Below are positions 19,203-27,135 of a stretch of 64,000 nt of DNA, one piece after another; positions within the stretch are counted from its first letter, which is position 1, and each line of letters starts with the position of its first letter. Source of the DNA: Planctomycetaceae bacterium (lineage in GTDB: Bacteria; Planctomycetota; Planctomycetia; Planctomycetales; Planctomycetaceae); the NCBI GenBank assembly GCA_021732415.1, contig JAKFVC010000034.1:1-64000 (forward strand). The letters run 5' to 3'. A program made the translations under genes and the position numbers. The notes under the pieces were generated by a model. The model did no database searches and was not told where the DNA came from. It saw nothing but the letters and a program-made list of their open reading frames with translations.

Positions 19203-19345
19203 CCTGACTCTCCAGAGTCAGCCGCATTTCCTAGGTGGGCAGCATAGGATCTTCGCCCCCGTGGCCGACGCTGCCAACCTCGGAAATGCAGACGCTGGCA
19301 GCGTCTGCCACGGGGATTCGCCCGACTTCTGGAGAGTCAGGCTAC
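19200..19345. repeat. Nested element: family A flanking family B
   Basis: Family A units at both ends (19200-19224 and 19321-19345, inverted) enclose a complete family B element (19256-19315). The left unit overlaps the stop codon of the halogenase-like gene. This is the clearest case of one dispersed repeat inserted inside another, or of a composite unit. Confidence 0.85.
19256..19315. repeat. Inverted repeat, family B, inside a family A pair
   Basis: CAGACGCTGGCAGCGTCTG on the right pairs with itself, and CCGACGCTGCCAACCTCGG on the left is slightly degenerate. The ends are GTGGC and GCCAC. It is nearly identical to 14850-14909. Confidence 0.85.
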
Positions 19346-19545
19346 AGATGAAGGGCTATGGATTTGGGTAATCCCGGTTGAATGCGTAGAGTTCTTGACG
19401 TCCCGATGGCGTGGAGTCAGGGGAATTTGTCGGCGAACGGGATCGTTAGCCGGTTAAGTCTTGATCTCTGGAACACCAATTGGCCGATGGGTTTGATACA
19501 GGTCAGTTTAATACGGGGAAGTCAGCTTCTATTCACAAATCTGAT

Positions 19546-19571
19546 AGTAACCAGCCCCCGGGTCGGTTACT
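19546..19571. promoter_or_regulatory. Small inverted repeat upstream of the BON gene
   Basis: AGTAACC and GGTTACT form 7-bp arms around a 12-base GC-rich centre, about 48 bases before the BON gene start. It could be an operator or a transcript hairpin. A 74-codon reading frame around it has no supporting features. Confidence 0.4.
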
Positions 19572-19618
19572 CTATAGTAGACGACGGGTTTGATTTTGGT
19601 CCCTGAGGGGTCTTCGAT

Positions 19619-20374
19619 ATGGACAGCCGGTTAAGTCGACGATTGCTGTTGGCTGCGATTGCGGTCGGAGCGATGGCGTCTGGTCCCCAGGCGATCTTCG
19701 CTCAAGGGAGCGGACTGTTTACAGGTAGCGGCTTGACCAAGGGCGGAACCGGTGGGATCACCGGAGGGATGACCGGGACGGGTTTTGGATCGATGACGGC
19801 CGGTAAAGCCGGAACGACCCCGTTGATGGGTGGTACGACCGGACCCATTAATCCCTTTGCACCTGCAGGTGCGGGGGGAAATCCGGCTCAAGGTGGAATG
19901 GCGGGGGCCATGGGCGCCGCAAATTCAGGTTTCATCGGCCGGAATAGCGGTGCGTTTGCGGGGAACTCACGGGCTGGCCAGACAGGCGCCGGTGCCGCTA
20001 GCGGGGCTGCTCGAAACTTTAGAAACAGCGGCAACAACGCCGCGAACGATCCGCGAAATTCCGATTTCGCTAACGGTGGCAACGCGCGTAAGACGAGTCA
20101 GGTGCGTCCGCGTCAGAAGGTCGCTTTCGAATATAACGCGAAAGCCGCGGAAACCGTCGCCAGAACTGCCGCTGTGCGGTTGGATCGTGTGACCCTCAAG
20201 AATCCTTCGCTGAAGGGTGTCAATGTGGCCGTTCTGGACAACCAGATTGTCCTGCGAGGCAGGGTCAAGACTCCGGAGCATGCGCGGCTCGCGGAGAATC
20301 TGGTGCGACTTGAGCCCGGTGTCCGCTCGGTTCGCAACGAACTCGAGGTCGAGCAACCCGCGGTTGTGGAGTGA
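19619..20374 (+). CDS. Exported Gly-rich protein with C-terminal BON domain
   Basis: This 251-residue protein has a signal peptide (about 1-29, ending IFAQG). Residues about 30-135 are Gly/Thr/Ala-rich low-complexity sequence (GGTGGITGGMTGTGFGS and similar). The C-terminal part (about 175-246) is a BON domain, recognised from the beta strand GVNVAVLDNQIVLRGRV and the following helix HARLAENLVRLEPGVRSVRNELEV. BON domains bind membranes or protein partners, so a role at the cell surface or periplasm is likely. GAGGGG lies nine bases before the ATG. It is convergent with the EF-hand gene, 26 bases away. Confidence 0.85.
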   Translation: MDSRLSRRLLLAAIAVGAMASGPQAIFAQGSGLFTGSGLTKGGTGGITGGMTGTGFGSMTAGKAGTTPLMGGTTGPINPFAPAGAGGNPAQGGMAGAMGAANSGFIGRNSGAFAGNSRAGQTGAGAASGAARNFRNSGNNAANDPRNSDFANGGNARKTSQVRPRQKVAFEYNAKAAETVARTAAVRLDRVTLKNPSLKGVNVAVLDNQIVLRGRVKTPEHARLAENLVRLEPGVRSVRNELEVEQPAVVE

Positions 20375-20400
20375 GAGTCGCTCGCCTGTAGTTGGTCGGC

Positions 20401-21480
20401 TCATTTCTGTTGCCGCAGCACCATCAAATAGTTGCCGCGTTCCGTCGCCATGGATTGCGGTCGTTGGCGGCCTCGATTGGAGACGCACCACTTCAGGACT
20501 TCTCCGTCGAATTCGTAGATGCCCTGAAAGCTGCGACCTTCTTGAGGGCCGCTGGTCCCTTCGGCATCCAGATTGCCAGTGCGGCCATCGCCCGTGCTGA
20601 TGAACGTGCCTCCGCCAATTCCCTCCGGAGCCCGGCGGCTTCCCACCTCCCGGCCGGTGATGCGGTTGCCTTCCACCGTCAGTTCAATTTCCATTTGGCC
20701 CGAGTTCGGATTTTCGCCGCGGCCATCGACAATCCAACCGCGCCAGACGCCAGCGGGAATGGACCGCGTGGCGTTGCGTCCGGCGGTGGCGCTGCCGGTT
20801 GTGCTCGAGGAGCGGGACTTGGAGGCCGGGCGGTCCTCCGATTCTGTCGACGTGGTTTTCGAGGTGCTACTCGCGCTACGCGGTGCCTTCGTACTGGCTT
20901 TCGGCTTCGTGTCAGACTTCGGCAGACTGCCGGCGGAGCGGATTTCTTCGGCGGTTAAGGCACCGTCTTTGTCGGAATCGAGTTGCTCAAACAACTGCGT
21001 CAGCCGCTGCAATTCTGATCGTGTGAGACGCCCGTCGCCGTTCCCATCCAATTGAGCCAGAATCGGTGGCAGCCCGTCCATGTCAGCGGGGGCTTCCTCT
21101 TCCGCGGCCGGACGACCGCCTGCGGGGGAATTCGGTTGGCCTGCCGGAGGACTATTGGGACGACCGCGCCCCCCTGCCCCGGCCTTATGTTTGTCAAACA
21201 CCGCCTGGAATTCTGCTCGTGAAACAGTTCCACCAGGCTGCTTTCCCGCCATCTCGAAGATGTTTTTCATCAAGCCGCTGGCACTCGGGCCACCTTCATC
21301 GATCTTCAGGTTGCCATCTCGATTGGTGTCGAGGTTCTGAAACATTTGATCGGCCTCCCTGGAGGCATCCGTCTTCCCTTGTGCAGAAGCCATGCTCCCG
21401 ATCCCAATGCCAAGTCCAGCTACTGAGGCCAATACAGCCATCTGGTGCCAGCGCCAACAACCGCGATGAAATGACGACAT
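20401..21480 (-). CDS. Exported EF-hand protein with TIGR03067-like C-terminus
   Basis: This 359-residue protein has a signal peptide (about 1-34) and three EF-hand loops: DTNRDGNLKIDE (51-62), DGNGDGRLTRSE (145-156) and DSDKDGALTAEE (168-179). All keep the calcium-binding Asp/Asn and Glu positions. Between and after them are Gly/Pro-rich and Ser/Thr/Lys-rich linkers. Residues about 248-355 look like a TIGR03067-type domain, with GIYEFDGEVLKWCVSN resembling its conserved core. Calcium binding is probable; the overall role is unknown. AAGGGA precedes the ATG at good spacing. Secreted EF-hand proteins are common in planctomycetes. Confidence 0.83.
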   Translation of the reverse strand: MSSFHRGCWRWHQMAVLASVAGLGIGIGSMASAQGKTDASREADQMFQNLDTNRDGNLKIDEGGPSASGLMKNIFEMAGKQPGGTVSRAEFQAVFDKHKAGAGGRGRPNSPPAGQPNSPAGGRPAAEEEAPADMDGLPPILAQLDGNGDGRLTRSELQRLTQLFEQLDSDKDGALTAEEIRSAGSLPKSDTKPKASTKAPRSASSTSKTTSTESEDRPASKSRSSSTTGSATAGRNATRSIPAGVWRGWIVDGRGENPNSGQMEIELTVEGNRITGREVGSRRAPEGIGGGTFISTGDGRTGNLDAEGTSGPQEGRSFQGIYEFDGEVLKWCVSNRGRQRPQSMATERGNYLMVLRQQK

Positions 21481-21823
21481 GTCTATCCCTTTTGAGCCAT
21501 GTGCGAGTGACTAGCGATATGATTTCACTGCTCACTCAACACCGCTGGGGACCAGTCGTTTCGCGGATATTCTTCCAATCTGAAAGACAAAATTGGACTA
21601 TTACGGGCCGAGGATGGTCGGAAGGATTGAATGTGTCGTGCCGTCATTGCTGACCAAGGAGCCTCAAAGTGTGCCACAAAGTAAAGTGAAGTTAATGGAC
21701 TTCAGTTTGAAGTGGGTCGCCACAAACGTTAATCAAGATAGTTATCTGGCGTACCTCAAGCGCCCCATCTGAGGTTCGATTTTTTGACGAAGTCGATTAG
21801 CGGTCGACATTGGGAGACATGAG
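21481..21823. other. Divergent intergenic region
   Basis: Lies between the divergent EF-hand and small-protein genes and should contain promoters for both. I see no repeat element and no small gene that I can support. Confidence 0.45.
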
Positions 21824-22273
21824 ATGAAGAAATCAACGGGATTTGTCGTAGTTCTTGCCCTGCTGACGGTGGCTTCAATGCTGTATGCCGACAAGGGGCG
21901 AGGCAAAGGTGGCAAGGATCGTGGACGCGAGAAACCGGAAGCGGCCGAAGCGGAAGACGAAGAAGCCGAGGTCGCTTCGATCGTCATCGCCGAAGGGAGC
22001 AAGTCATTCGAAGTCTCGAAAACCGACATCGTCCGACTGACGGGTAAAGGGATCGCGGGCTCCAAGGCGACAGCCACCATTACCGGGCCGGCGAAGATCG
22101 AACAGCAGGCGACCATTCGGCGGATCGTCAATGGTCAGCCATTGATTGGGGCCGGAGATACCGAATTTGATATTGAACCAACGGGCAAGGGGCAAGTAAC
22201 CGTGACAATTTCTGTCAAATTCCCCAACAGCGAAAACCCCGAAGTGAAGGTCTATTCGTTTACTGTGAAATAG
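21824..22273 (+). CDS. Small exported protein with charged linker
   Basis: This 149-residue protein of unknown family has a signal peptide (MKKSTGFVVVLALLTVASML, cleaved near YADKG). A highly charged Lys/Gly/Arg then Glu/Ala stretch covers about 24-50. Residues 50-149 are a beta-rich domain ending VKVYSFTVK, with strands such as IVRLTGKGI and KGQVTVTISVKF that suggest an Ig-like or BACON-like sandwich. GGGAG lies eight bases before the ATG. Divergent from the EF-hand protein, so a shared upstream region is likely. Function unknown. Confidence 0.75.
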   Translation: MKKSTGFVVVLALLTVASMLYADKGRGKGGKDRGREKPEAAEAEDEEAEVASIVIAEGSKSFEVSKTDIVRLTGKGIAGSKATATITGPAKIEQQATIRRIVNGQPLIGAGDTEFDIEPTGKGQVTVTISVKFPNSENPEVKVYSFTVK

Positions 22274-22352
22274 ATATGGGGACGGTCGATCGCCCAATGA
22301 CTGAAACAATTCTTGCACTCGGGCGAGCAGAGTGGTTCGAATTGGGTATTAT

Positions 22353-22393
22353 AGAGGGTAGCCTTCAGGTGCAGCCTGAAGGCTACCTTCTAC
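22353..22393. repeat. Hairpin, family H-like (GTAGCCTTCAG)
   Basis: TAGAGGGTAGCCTTCAGG pairs with CCTGAAGGCTACCTTCTA around a short loop. It lies between the small protein gene and the fusion protein and ends 20 bases before the latter's ATG. Related TAGCCTTCAC hairpins lie at 31965-32072 and 53310-53336. Confidence 0.75.
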
Positions 22394-22413
22394 AAAATCA
22401 GGTCCTTTGAAGG

Positions 22414-24432
22414 ATGCTTTCTGATATGTCCTGGCACAAGTCTTTGCCCCTCATGCTGGCCTGCCTGATCGTGGTGGCCGGAGTTGTGTGGGGTGCTGAG
22501 GGAACGGCTCGAGCCGAGGTTCAGACCGTTGCTGGATTCCAGTTGAAGGACGCTGCAGGCAAAGTGACCGAGGTCGCTCCGCAAGCGAAAAAGCAGCTCA
22601 CCGTAATCTGCTTTCTCGGTACAGAATGCCCGCTGGCTCGGCAGTATGGGCCGCGTTTGAATCAGTTGGCCAAGGAATTCGCGGCGCAAAATGTCCGGTT
22701 TATTGGGGTGAACAGTAATTCGCAAGACTCTCAAAAAGAGGTGGCAGAGTTTTCCCGCGAGTATGCAATTGAAGAATTTCCAATCCTCAAGGATCCGGGA
22801 AACAAGATTGCCGACCAATTCCGTGCGCGCTACATGGCCGAGGTCTTCGTCCTGGATCAAACACTGGCGATTCGGTATCGCGGTCGAGTCGACGACCAAT
22901 ATCAGCCGGGGGTGACGCGTGGGCAAGCGACTCGACACGATCTGCGTATCGCGCTGCAAGAGTTATTGACTGGCAAGACGGTCAGTGTGGTACAGACGGA
23001 AACGACTGGCTGTGCGATTGGCCGAGTTAAGACGCCCGCGGCCGAATCCAAAATCACGTTCTGTAATCAAGTTTCGCGAGTCTTGAACCAGCACTGTGTC
23101 GAGTGCCATCGGCCGGGTGAAATCGGACCGTTCTCGTTGACGGACTACGACGAAGTCACCGGTTGGGGTGAGACGATTCTGGAGACGGTGGACTCCGGCC
23201 GGATGCCTCCCTGGAATGCGAATCCTCAGCATGGGCATTTCCGGAACTCGCGGCTCATGCCCGAGGCGGACAAGCAAGTTTTGCGCGACTGGATCAAAGC
23301 CGGCATGCCCTACGGCGAGAAGTCCGAATTGCCGCCGCCGCAAGTTTATTCCTCCGGCTGGCAGTTGCCTCGCGAGCCCGACATGGTACTGAAGATGCGC
23401 GACCGGCCGTACCATGTCTCGGCGACAGGGACCGTCGAATATCAATACTTTGTCGTGGATCCGCACTTGGAAGAAGACCGTTGGGTTTCCGCGTCGCAGG
23501 TGATTCCGGGCAGTCGGCCGACCGTCCACCATTGCATCGTTTTCGTGCGACCGCCGGACGGATCAGATGTGCGTGGTGTGGGTTATTTGACCGGCTATGT
23601 CCCCGGCCAACGCAGCTTTAGCCTACCGCCCGGTCATGCCAGAAGAGTTCCCGCCGGTTCGAAGTTTGTGTTTCAGATGCATTACACGCCGAATGGTATT
23701 GCGCAGGATGATCTGACTCAGATTGGAATCACGTTTATCCCCGAGTCGGAGGTAACTCACGAGTGCTTCACCTTGCTGGGGATCGATCAGGAGTTTGAGA
23801 TCCCGCCACACACGCCGGACTTCCCTGTCCATGGGAATGTTGGTTGGTTTCCGAAGCGGGCCGAACTGCTCGCCATTGTGCCTCACATGCATGTCCGCGG
23901 GAAAGCCTTTGAGGTGACCAGTCGCCAGGGGAGTTCGACCGAGATTCTGTTGGATGTCCCGCGTTACGACTTCAACTGGCAGCATGTGTATGAACTATCG
24001 AAGCCGCTGAAGTTGGATCGCATCGACAAGTTGGAATTCACGGCGAGATTTGACAACTCGCAGAAAAATCCGGCCAATCCAGATCCCTCGCAAACGGTCA
24101 CCTGGGGCGATCAGACTTGGGAAGAGATGGCCGTCGCATTTTTCGAAGTTGCGGAGCCGCGAAATGGTCCGGCGGAGCCAGAACCGCAACGCAACAAGCA
24201 GAAGCTGATTGTTAAATCTGGTCCTGACGAAGAAAAACAGGAATCGGCCGAGAAGTTTGTGGGCGAGTTTTTCACGCGATTTGATAAGAACAGCGACGAT
24301 GTCGTCGAAACTCATGAAACGCCGTTGGCATTCCGCAAGTATGGATTTCGGGAATACGACTCGAATCGTGACGGGAAGTTGAGCCGTGATGAAATTCAAT
24401 CGGCGGCTGAACGGTCTCGCAAGAAACGTTGA
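22414..24432 (+). CDS. Redoxin / cytochrome c / copper monooxygenase-like / EF-hand fusion
   Basis: This 672-residue exported protein joins several modules. After a signal peptide (about 1-34) comes a thioredoxin-fold redoxin domain (about 36-185) with a single Cys at GTECPLARQY (C72), so it lacks the usual CxxC. A CxxCH heme motif follows (HCVECH, about 228-233). Residues about 330-585 resemble the copper type II ascorbate-dependent monooxygenase (PHM) fold, with HHCIVF (372), MHYT (421) and HMHVRGK (490) supplying candidate copper ligands. Two EF-hand-like loops end the chain (DKNSDDVVETHE, DSNRDGKLSRDE). Heme and copper redox chemistry in the periplasm is likely; the substrate is unknown. 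ATGs at 22414 and 22426 are both possible, and the GAAGG spacing does not decide between them. Confidence 0.83.
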   Translation: MLSDMSWHKSLPLMLACLIVVAGVVWGAEGTARAEVQTVAGFQLKDAAGKVTEVAPQAKKQLTVICFLGTECPLARQYGPRLNQLAKEFAAQNVRFIGVNSNSQDSQKEVAEFSREYAIEEFPILKDPGNKIADQFRARYMAEVFVLDQTLAIRYRGRVDDQYQPGVTRGQATRHDLRIALQELLTGKTVSVVQTETTGCAIGRVKTPAAESKITFCNQVSRVLNQHCVECHRPGEIGPFSLTDYDEVTGWGETILETVDSGRMPPWNANPQHGHFRNSRLMPEADKQVLRDWIKAGMPYGEKSELPPPQVYSSGWQLPREPDMVLKMRDRPYHVSATGTVEYQYFVVDPHLEEDRWVSASQVIPGSRPTVHHCIVFVRPPDGSDVRGVGYLTGYVPGQRSFSLPPGHARRVPAGSKFVFQMHYTPNGIAQDDLTQIGITFIPESEVTHECFTLLGIDQEFEIPPHTPDFPVHGNVGWFPKRAELLAIVPHMHVRGKAFEVTSRQGSSTEILLDVPRYDFNWQHVYELSKPLKLDRIDKLEFTARFDNSQKNPANPDPSQTVTWGDQTWEEMAVAFFEVAEPRNGPAEPEPQRNKQKLIVKSGPDEEKQESAEKFVGEFFTRFDKNSDDVVETHETPLAFRKYGFREYDSNRDGKLSRDEIQSAAERSRKKR

Positions 24433-24484
24433 ACAGCACCCCTGCGGAAGATAATTCCTGCCGAGTTTGTAGAACGAGGGCCCG

Positions 24485-26845
24485 TTGTCGATTTCTCGTA
24501 ATTTCGGTCGTTCGACCGCCTGGATTGTGGATCGTCCTGCGTGGGCCTATCTCTTTCTGTTCGTGATGAGTTCGATTGCCAGCGTCGGCTATATTGCTCC
24601 CGAACGTGTCCGACACTTCTTTCAACCTCCGCCAATACCAGAAGCCGCGCCCGCGCCAGTTGCAGCCGCGCCCGCTGCTGCGGCTAAGCCTGACAAGAAG
24701 CCTCGGCCGGATGTTCAGGCACTGGATCTCACTCGGTCGGACGCGATCCTGGTGATTGAATCTGAGGAGATCTTCACGCCAACCGGTGCCCGCGCGCTGC
24801 GGCACATGATCAGCTCGCTGGAGTCGCTCCCTTACATTCGCAACGTCCTGTGGATGGACCGAGTTCCGGTTCTCAATATCTTTGGTCTGCGCGAGCCGCT
24901 CTTTCCCAAGTCGCAAGCCTCGCCGGCGCGCTTTTCAGCGGCACGCGAGCAAGCATTACATCATCCTCTGGTCAAGGGGCAACTGTTGTCTCCCGACGCC
25001 AGGACGCTGATCGTGCTGGTCAACTTCGACTGGCTCTACATTACCAGCGATGAGGACTGCACCATTCATCTGAGACAAGCTGCAGAAGCGGCATTGGCGG
25101 AATTTCCGAGTGTGAAATTCACGGTCGGCGTCACGGGGCAAGTTCCCATCCGCTTGACGATGATGCAGACTCACGAACGGGACAACCTCAAATTCCGGAT
25201 CATCGGCTACGCCGTCGTGCTGATCATGGCCGCCATCCTATTTCGTGGTGTCGTCTCGGTGATCATCCTCTCGATGGGACCGGCGCTCGGGATCTTCTGG
25301 ACGCTGGGTATCCTGAATTTTTTCAACTTTCAAGACAATCCTTTCAATGACGTCGTGCTACCCGTCATGCTGAGCCTGGTCGGCCTGGCTGATGGCGTGC
25401 ATATGATGGTGCAGATTCGGAGGTTTCATGCGTCAGGCATGAACGAACGAGACGCTGCACGTGATGGCCTGGAGGAAGTGGGCCTCGCCTGCTTTCTGAC
25501 CGCAGTCACCACCGGCATTGGTTTTTGGTCGCTCTCATTGGCCCAGCACGAAATCGTCCGCGAGTTCGGCTGGAGTTGCGTGCTGGGCGTCTCCTTAACG
25601 GTGCTGGCCATTTTGGTCGTGATTCCGCTCGCCTACTTTTCCAAACCGGTCAAGTTCTTGAGAAGCGTGTTCACCCGCAAGATCCTGGGCGTGCGTCTGG
25701 AACCGATCGAACATCAAGCGGGATTGATCGAGCATCACCTGCACCGTGTGACGTACCTGGTCGATCTAATCTTACGGCGACCCAAACCGGTGGCCTGGGT
25801 GGGCATCGCGGTGACGTTGGTGTGTGCGGCGATCGCGGCGCAGCTCCGACCGGACGAGCGTCGTTCGAGCTTCCTGCCGGAAAGTGCGGAAGCGACCAAG
25901 GCACTCCACCAGATGGATCGGGCGTTGGGCGGCCTCGAGTTTTCTGAAGTTCAGATTCGCTGGTCCGAGAAGGTGCAATCCGATTCACCTGAAGTCCTCA
26001 AGGTCGTCGCGGAGGTTGATGACCTGTTAAAGTCCGAGTCGCTGATTGGGACTCCGATTTCTCTGCGTAGCTTGCTGGACGCTCTTCCGGGTGACAGTCC
26101 CACCGAAGAGCGTGCCTCGATGATCGAATTGCTGCCGCCTCCTCTTAAGCGGGCGTTCTATAAACCCGAGGATCGGTTCGCGACAGTGACATTTCGCGTG
26201 CAGGATATTGGGATCGCGCAATACAGCAAGGTCTTCCAGCGCATTCAGACTGGGCTGAACCAGATAGTCAGCAAGCATCCAGACTTCGGTCTCAACCTGG
26301 CGGGATCGGCCATTCATCGCTGGCAGGACCTCTATCGCATCACACTGGATCTGGGATCCAGTCTCGGGAGCGAGACCGTCATTATCATCTGCGTTCTGGG
26401 GCTCGTATTCCGTTCGATACGCATTGCCCTGATCGCGATGATTCCAAACATCTTTCCCCTGGTCCTCTGTGCGACCTGGATGGTGTTCACGGGACAGCCA
26501 CTCGAAATTGTTACCGTGTGCAGTTTCACGATTTGCCTGGGAATTGCCGTGGATGACACGATCCATTTCCTGACTCGATTCCAGGAAGAGCTGCCACGAT
26601 CAACCAGTCGCAAGCAGGCCATTCGCAGCACGTTTGAGGCGGTTGGAACATCGATGCTCATGACGACGATGGTGCTGGTGGTCGGGTTCTCCACGGTCAC
26701 TTTCAGCGATATGCGCGATCAACGCATCTTCGCCAGTATGGGGGTGCTGACGATGATCACAGCGATGATCGGGGATCTGGTGATCTTACCCGCGCTCCTC
26801 GCGGTCTATGCCCTGCCGGCTGCCGGGGAAACGGCGGCAAAATAA
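24485..26845 (+). CDS. RND-superfamily MMPL-type transporter
   Basis: This 786-residue membrane protein has two halves, each with a periplasmic domain followed by a five- or six-helix bundle. The TM motifs include SLVGLADGVHMMVQIRRF in the first half and CLGIAVDDTIHFLTRFQ in the second. These match the GxxxDD/H-type proton-relay region of MMPL and other two-fold RND permeases. A Pro/Ala-rich linker follows TM1 near residues 45-70. Substrates in this group range from lipids to hopanoids and drugs; none can be named here. The start is TTG at 24485, five bases after GAGGG, and it lies 52 bases after the fusion-protein gene, so co-transcription is possible. Confidence 0.87.
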   Translation: MSISRNFGRSTAWIVDRPAWAYLFLFVMSSIASVGYIAPERVRHFFQPPPIPEAAPAPVAAAPAAAAKPDKKPRPDVQALDLTRSDAILVIESEEIFTPTGARALRHMISSLESLPYIRNVLWMDRVPVLNIFGLREPLFPKSQASPARFSAAREQALHHPLVKGQLLSPDARTLIVLVNFDWLYITSDEDCTIHLRQAAEAALAEFPSVKFTVGVTGQVPIRLTMMQTHERDNLKFRIIGYAVVLIMAAILFRGVVSVIILSMGPALGIFWTLGILNFFNFQDNPFNDVVLPVMLSLVGLADGVHMMVQIRRFHASGMNERDAARDGLEEVGLACFLTAVTTGIGFWSLSLAQHEIVREFGWSCVLGVSLTVLAILVVIPLAYFSKPVKFLRSVFTRKILGVRLEPIEHQAGLIEHHLHRVTYLVDLILRRPKPVAWVGIAVTLVCAAIAAQLRPDERRSSFLPESAEATKALHQMDRALGGLEFSEVQIRWSEKVQSDSPEVLKVVAEVDDLLKSESLIGTPISLRSLLDALPGDSPTEERASMIELLPPPLKRAFYKPEDRFATVTFRVQDIGIAQYSKVFQRIQTGLNQIVSKHPDFGLNLAGSAIHRWQDLYRITLDLGSSLGSETVIIICVLGLVFRSIRIALIAMIPNIFPLVLCATWMVFTGQPLEIVTVCSFTICLGIAVDDTIHFLTRFQEELPRSTSRKQAIRSTFEAVGTSMLMTTMVLVVGFSTVTFSDMRDQRIFASMGVLTMITAMIGDLVILPALLAVYALPAAGETAAK

Positions 26846-26920
26846 CGGCGGATCAATGCGTATTTAATTCACGGTAACAGTTTCGCCAAATGAAGTAGTA
26901 ACACTTTCCAATTTAATCGT

Positions 26921-27008
26921 CTTCGTAATCTTCGTGTCCTTTGTGACCTTCTGTTCCAATCTTTTATTTTGAACAGAAGGTCACAAAGGACACGAAGAAG
27001 GACGAAGA
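26921..27008. repeat. Perfect inverted repeat, family E
   Basis: Arms at 26931-26956 and 26971-26996 are perfect 26-bp inverted copies around a 14-base AT-rich loop. The core is AAGGTCACAAAGGACACG. It lies between the MMPL gene and the PVC-type cytochrome gene. Diverged family members are at 41276-41365, 54536-54672 and 60075-60135. Confidence 0.9.
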
Positions 27009-27135
27009 TGGGAAGTGGTAGTTGCTCACTCTCGTTGTTCGGCTTAGAGTGATGCTCCGGATCAGAAGTTTTGTTCTGGGAACGTCAGTACGACGAACTT
27101 GGAATGTCGCCATCACGAACCCCTGTGAGATCACC

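Noticed and set aside
19382-19606. A 74-codon plus-strand frame upstream of the BON gene
   Set aside because: It overlaps a small inverted repeat, lacks a ribosome-binding site and shows no protein character.
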